NCBI GenBank assembly: GCA_031548025.1
Contig: JAVBRM010000065.1
Coordinates: 1 to 64,000 of the forward strand
Source: UBA5239 sp031548025
GTDB lineage: Bacteria > Verrucomicrobiota > Lentisphaeria > Victivallales > Victivallaceae
Reading direction: 5' to 3'
Length of the DNA: 64,000 nucleotides
Numbering within the stretch: the stretch's first letter is position 1; each line of letters begins with the position of its first letter. Shown here piece after piece: positions 60,354 to 64,000 of the stretch. The position numbers and the translations under genes were made by a program. Below the pieces are notes generated by a model, which saw nothing but the letters and a program-made list of their open reading frames with translations, was not told the origin of the DNA and made no database searches.

Positions 60354-62450
60354 CCCGTGGGGTGGTTTGAAGGTGTGCTTCATTCCCCGGGGTAGTTCCG
60401 CGCGATAATGGAAAATACCGTTTTCGATTCGCCAGTTGATCTTGACCGTCCCCATGACGGTATGGATTTTTCCCGAGGCATGGGTTAAAGTCAGTGGGTG
60501 AGGGGCCAGCAGGATATGCCGCCAGCCCGGTTCGAGCGGTTCAGCGCCAAGGATGTCGCGGCCGGTTTGAATGACCGGAGTACCGCCCCAGGCGTGGCAG
60601 TAATCGCCGCACTGCCAGCACTCTTTCAGGCCGAAGGGGTGTTCGTCAACTATGCGGTTCCAGAGCTTCAGCAGATCCGTCGCGAAGCGGTCGAACTGCC
60701 CGGCCCGGCGGATGGCGTCGAAAACAAAATGCAGATAATACGGCTGCGGCTGAACCGGCCACGGATGAGTCATCACCCGTTCCAGAAAACCGGGATCATC
60801 GATAATCCCCGAGGAAATCGCGGCGATATTGCAGTGCATGGAATATGAAAATTCGTCATCGTCCGGCGGTAGGTATTTGGCCGGCGGCGATTTGCTGAGA
60901 TGCGGTGTGCCGTTGCGGAAAAATCCCTTATTCTCATCCCACAGCTCCCGCCGGAAATTTTCTTTGAGCTCCTGCGCCAGTTCCAGCCATTCGCACGTTC
61001 CAGTCAGCTTGGCCCCTTCTTCCAGAGCCCGGATATAAAACGCGGTCATCACGCCCGTGCCATGCGAGGCAGGGGGATGGTGATAGGCGAAACCATCCTG
61101 ATACACCCAGTCGACAAACATGTAATTGGGGGCCTCCGAAACCAATCCGGTCGGGCCGAGGTAGCTTCGAAAAAGTTCCAGCACCAGCCGTATTTCCGGC
61201 AACACTTCCTTGACCAATTCCAAGTCGCCGCTGTACAGATAATAATCATGAATCATGGTGATCCACAGCAGGCTGTAACTGGTATGAAACATCACGCCGT
61301 TTTTCTGCCGGAGCAGCAACGCCGTCCGGCGGGTATCCGCCGCCGCCAGCCGGGTTTCGCCGAAAAGATAGTAACTCATCAGGCTCTCGATCATATAATC
61401 GCCGGTACAGCCGAGGCCTTCCTGGTGAATCGGTGAATCCAGATGCAGCCGCTGCATACAGATTTTCAAAGTCGCGGCGCAGCAGTCGCGAACTCGGTTG
61501 AGGGCCTCATCGGAAGTCTCCAGAGGTTGCAGTTCTACCGGAAAATGGCGGTTGATGAATTTTACTCCATGAACCGTTACCGGCGCGGAGTCATTGGCGA
61601 AGAAAGAGCCGAATTCGATGGTCAAACGGATGTCCATGCAGACACGCATCCGGGTAGCGCGAAAGGTTTGCCGTCCGTTTTTCAGGCAGTAAACTTCCTG
61701 TTCGGCGGGGGTAAAAATGCCGGGAACTTCTGCATATGCAATTCGGAGTATGGCCCCGGCTTGACCGGAAAGCTCGATTTCAAAATGTCCGCAGACTTTT
61801 TCATCGAAATGCAAGTCGATCAGTTGCGGCACTCCGGGGAGAAAACAGTGGGGTAACCGGCAGTTGGGAACAATCTCCCGGATTGCCAGAGGCGGCAGAC
61901 CGAGTTCGCGTAACTGCCATGGTGGATCGGCGATTTCCGCAGCCGGTTTCCATGCGGTTGGTTCCTGTCTGGCGTCGTAGTGACCGGGCCGCCAGCCCAA
62001 GTTTAATGCGGCTTCCCAACTGCGGTCGGTTTTTAGTACGATATTGCCTTCTGCATCAGTCAACTCAAAAATAAAGCCGCCACGCCCCACGGAATAATCG
62101 GTCTGGGCTTCGCAGTCCATCATGACCTCAGCCTCGATCAGATTTTCGCCGTATTTCAGGAATTCGCCGATATCGCGGACGTCATAAAACCACCAGTCCG
62201 GAGCCTGGGTATTGGCGAAGTCGCCTCCCGCCTCCGGCGGGCCGTCGCAGATGAAAACGCCGTTGATTCGAATGCGATATTTGCAATCGCCGGAGAAACG
62301 GGCGAGGCAATTGTCAACGGATTGGAGATTGAATGTCTTCCGGAAGAGCGCCATTCCCGGCGGAGTAGGGGATTTGTCGAACCAGGAAACACGCAATTTC
62401 TGATGTTCTTCAGAGCCAAGCCAGATCCAGGAAGCGGCAAAAGATTTCAT
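60315..62450 (-). CDS. GH78-like alpha-L-rhamnosidase
   Basis: 711 residues from MKSFAASWIWLGS at 62450; the longer frame runs into the AraC gene region and is unlikely. N-terminal beta domains (about 1-320) are followed by the alpha/alpha barrel. The family motif reads LDSPIHQEGLGCTGD, matching the GH78 pattern DCPQRDERLGWTGD in the Asp and Glu positions but with His, Gly and Cys replacing Arg, Arg and Trp. HAWGGTPVIQ and GWRHILLAPHP mark the C-terminal end. No signal peptide. The changed motif may mean an altered substrate. Confidence 0.8.
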   Translation of the reverse strand: MKSFAASWIWLGSEEHQKLRVSWFDKSPTPPGMALFRKTFNLQSVDNCLARFSGDCKYRIRINGVFICDGPPEAGGDFANTQAPDWWFYDVRDIGEFLKYGENLIEAEVMMDCEAQTDYSVGRGGFIFELTDAEGNIVLKTDRSWEAALNLGWRPGHYDARQEPTAWKPAAEIADPPWQLRELGLPPLAIREIVPNCRLPHCFLPGVPQLIDLHFDEKVCGHFEIELSGQAGAILRIAYAEVPGIFTPAEQEVYCLKNGRQTFRATRMRVCMDIRLTIEFGSFFANDSAPVTVHGVKFINRHFPVELQPLETSDEALNRVRDCCAATLKICMQRLHLDSPIHQEGLGCTGDYMIESLMSYYLFGETRLAAADTRRTALLLRQKNGVMFHTSYSLLWITMIHDYYLYSGDLELVKEVLPEIRLVLELFRSYLGPTGLVSEAPNYMFVDWVYQDGFAYHHPPASHGTGVMTAFYIRALEEGAKLTGTCEWLELAQELKENFRRELWDENKGFFRNGTPHLSKSPPAKYLPPDDDEFSYSMHCNIAAISSGIIDDPGFLERVMTHPWPVQPQPYYLHFVFDAIRRAGQFDRFATDLLKLWNRIVDEHPFGLKECWQCGDYCHAWGGTPVIQTGRDILGAEPLEPGWRHILLAPHPLTLTHASGKIHTVMGTVKINWRIENGIFHYRAELPRGMKHTFKPPHGLTVDQIILTVDA

Positions 62451-62460
62451 TGTATACCCA

Positions 62461-62488
62461 TTGAATTTTTGGTTTGACGTACTATAAT
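62461..62488 (+). promoter_or_regulatory. promoter of the AraC gene
   Basis: TTGAAT (62461-62466) and a perfect TATAAT (62483-62488) with a 16-base spacer lie 20 bases before the AraC start codon, in the short region between the divergent rhamnosidase and AraC genes. Confidence 0.5.
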
Positions 62489-62508
62489 TGGCGAGGAGCT
62501 TTATCGCC

Positions 62509-63318
62509 ATGTCCGGTTCACTGAATATCATGTCCGATTCAATAAAATACCGCAAAATGGGTACGCACTGCAGCGTGGCCGGCGGCCCTCTGCTGAAATA
62601 TCAGATCAAACATTGCGGTTACGCGGAAATCGAACCCCCATATCAGTTGGAGCGGGTCGGCAAGTCCGAGCCTCCGCATATTACCGTCTGGCTGATCGAA
62701 CAGGGGAGAGGCATTTACGAAACGGAATTCGGGAAGTTTAACGTCGGGCCCGGCGATATCATAATCCATAATTCCACTTTCACATATCGTTGCCGGGTGG
62801 AGGGGCCGGTTTTCATCCACTATCATTTTTATCTGGAAATCGCCCCTGACTTTCCTCCGGCGGTTTTTCCGGCGACTTACGGCAGGGAGCTGAAAGAAGT
62901 TTTCGGCATGCTCTACCGGGAAAAAGACCATGCCGAGCGCTTCGCCAATCTGGCGGCGCTGTTGTCGTCATATCTGAGGAGCGAGTTCAAAACCACCTCC
63001 GATTCCAGGCGTCTGCAAAAAATGTATACTCTGCTGGAATCGGATATGGCGAAGCCCTGGTCCACCGCGACCCTGGCCGCGGCCATGCACAGGTCGCCGG
63101 CGCTGCTTTATACGCTTTGCCGCCAGGATCGCGGACATTCGCCCGGCGAGATCATCGTCGAAGTCAAGTTCCGTTACGCCGCCAATCTGCTGCGTCACAC
63201 CGACGAAACTCTCGAAGCGATCGCGGCGGCGATCGGTTACAGCAATGCTTTTTCCTTCTCCAAAGCCTGCCGCCGCGTTCTCGGGAAATCCCCCTCGGTT
63301 ATTCGCAAAGAAGGTTGA
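62509..63318 (+). CDS. AraC-family transcriptional regulator
   Basis: 269 residues from the ATG at 62509, with AGGAG ten bases upstream. The N-terminal cupin-like ligand domain includes WLIEQGRGIYETEFGKFNVGPGDIIIHN. The C-terminal 100 residues hold two helix-turn-helix units (STATLAAAMHRSPALLYTLCRQDRG and TLEAIAAAIGYSNAFSFSKACRRVLGKSP). It is divergent from the rhamnosidase gene and is its probable activator, responding to a released sugar. Confidence 0.9.
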   Translation: MSGSLNIMSDSIKYRKMGTHCSVAGGPLLKYQIKHCGYAEIEPPYQLERVGKSEPPHITVWLIEQGRGIYETEFGKFNVGPGDIIIHNSTFTYRCRVEGPVFIHYHFYLEIAPDFPPAVFPATYGRELKEVFGMLYREKDHAERFANLAALLSSYLRSEFKTTSDSRRLQKMYTLLESDMAKPWSTATLAAAMHRSPALLYTLCRQDRGHSPGEIIVEVKFRYAANLLRHTDETLEAIAAAIGYSNAFSFSKACRRVLGKSPSVIRKEG

Positions 63319-63686
63319 GGGAATAGGTTATTTGCTCCCCGGCTTTGAGGTTGAACGGATAAAAGAACGGTTCAAAGGTCGGCGCTTTCAGATTCGGGGT
63401 GTCCCAACTGGCAAATCCGGCCAGTGACTCAGCCGGTTCAACCGTCATTTTTACTTGACGCTCCGGCATCCGCCAGATTACCGTATTGCTGTCGATCACA
63501 ACCGGATTGCCGGGAACTGCGAAAAGTTTTTTCATGCAGGGCTCCGGCATGAAGCGTGACGCCCTCCGCCAGCTCCGCTCCGGTAAACTTCGCATGTCTT
63601 ATCGGGTTAACCGAAGGCGAAACCGGTAAATTATGCGGAGTGAACGGCGGCCTCGGAGAGACCGCTCTACCTCGGGAAGCGCCCAT
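63299..63686 (-). pseudogene. decayed ORF, possibly a mutarotase-like C-terminal remnant
   Basis: A 98-codon frame (63595-63299) reads NPVVIDSNTVIWRMPERQVKM and FASWDTPNLKAPTFEPFFYPF, which looks like the end of a sugar mutarotase or beta-sandwich domain. The preceding stretch NPIRHAKFTGAELAEGVTLHAGALHEK lies in another frame, so a frameshift near 63530 is likely. No ribosome binding site or complete domain is visible. The 3' end overlaps the AraC gene by 20 bases. Family assignment is tentative. Confidence 0.3.
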
Positions 63687-63715
63687 CCATAAAATGGCTA
63701 GCGCTTAAGCGACAG

Positions 63716-63731
63716 GTCCGACCAGTCCGAC
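63716..63731. repeat. GTCCGAC repeat, second site
   Basis: Two GTCCGAC units at 63716 and 63725, again with 9-base period, lie just beyond the cobS stop. They match the array at 27176-27200, which also sits at the 3' end of a minus-strand membrane-protein gene. Confidence 0.5.
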
Positions 63732-63755
63732 TTTCTGGGTGAGTGTGCCGGTTCT

Positions 63756-64000
63756 TCAGCCGTAAATGGCGCAGGTGACCAGGACTGCGGTTTCGGTCAT
63801 GATTTCGCAGGCTCCGATGGTGTCGCCGGTGCCGCCGCCGAGTTTGCGCAGGGTATAGAGGTGCCAGAGCAGCGTGACCAGGCAGACCGCACAGACCGCG
63901 GCGAGGCCGCGGGAACCCAGAGTCAGGTAGCCGGTCACGAGCATGAAAAATGCCGCCCAGAGCGTATTCCAGGGGGATTTGCGTTGAAAGATCAGTTTGC
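63756..64000 (-). CDS. cobS: adenosylcobinamide-GDP ribazoletransferase (CobS), partial
   Basis: The reading frame is open from the window edge to 63756 and gives about 80 C-terminal residues, beginning KLIFQRKSPWNTLWAAFF. Two hydrophobic segments are followed by RKLGGGTGDTIGACEIMTE, the hallmark C-terminal motif of CobS, the last-step enzyme of cobalamin nucleotide-loop assembly in the inner membrane. The N-terminal two thirds lie outside the window. Other cobalamin genes may follow to the right. Confidence 0.82.
   Translation of the reverse strand, partial: KLIFQRKSPWNTLWAAFFMLVTGYLTLGSRGLAAVCAVCLVTLLWHLYTLRKLGGGTGDTIGACEIMTETAVLVTCAIYG

Noticed and set aside
1..64000. tRNA, rRNA and known riboswitches
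   Set aside because: No cloverleaf with T-loop and acceptor pairing, no rRNA segments and no recognisable riboswitch core were seen by eye; a covariance-model search would be decisive.

Overview
The window looks like chromosomal DNA from a PVC-superphylum bacterium, most likely a Lentisphaerae/Victivallales-type organism. The signs are a prepilin-like protein with an H-X9-DG C-terminal motif and a typical FTLIELLVVIAII leader, a Minf_1886-type protein, a PVC-style Ser/Thr kinase with a periplasmic sensor, GntR/LacI-type regulators beside secreted hydrolases, and a sugar-acid/rhamnoside catabolic cluster. This is inferred from gene content only; no rRNA or tRNA gene was seen.

Layout. 1-5.4 kb: dCMP deaminase, a small secreted protein, divergent MarR and GntR/LacI-type regulators, and pnp behind a long leader hairpin. 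5.4-7.6 kb: a small AT-rich insert with an HTH protein, an ABC-type ATPase and a small protein with a nuclease-like D...ExH pattern. 7.6-17 kb: a membrane Ser/Thr kinase, trmB, a YwlE-type phosphatase, an RpiB-GlyA fusion, serS, three secreted coiled-coil proteins and dinB. 17-22.3 kb: an AT-rich island with a three-gene, translationally coupled modification cassette (hsdM-like, an unusual two-domain protein, hsdS) and no HsdR motor. 22.9-27 kb: a four-gene operon of regulator, prepilin-like protein and two tandem paralogous secreted TIM-barrel proteins. 27.1-37.8 kb: a five-gene operon of a GH13 glucosidase, recC, recB, recD and an EI24/CysZ-like membrane protein. 37.9-45.4 kb: a TPR lipoprotein, a GlmU-like acyltransferase, rex, a Minf_1886 protein and an M16 peptidase. 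45.6-51.6 kb: dut downstream of an 1860-residue hybrid sensor kinase. 51.7-55.1 kb: a small membrane protein, a GNAT acetyltransferase and an ECF sigma/anti-sigma/membrane-protein operon. 55.3-63.3 kb: a carbohydrate cluster with GH10, a mandelate racemase/glucarate dehydratase-like enzyme, SDR, HpcH/HpaI aldolase, FadR-type GntR, GH78-like rhamnosidase and AraC. The window ends in a decayed ORF and the 3' part of cobS.

How the genes fit together. The 55-63 kb cluster reads as one catabolic unit. Glycosidases release sugars; the SDR and dehydratase would make a 2-keto-3-deoxy acid and the aldolase would split it, under GntR and AraC control. The best candidates for something undescribed are the hsdM / DGNHR-deoxyribosyltransferase-like / hsdS cassette and the ATPase plus ExH-protein pair; both look like transferred defence modules. 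Further points of interest are an RNase III-type pnp leader, an operator-like Rex palindrome at the rex promoter, a duplicated promoter-palindrome unit at 58.5-58.8 kb, and coupling of a glucosidase gene to recCBD.
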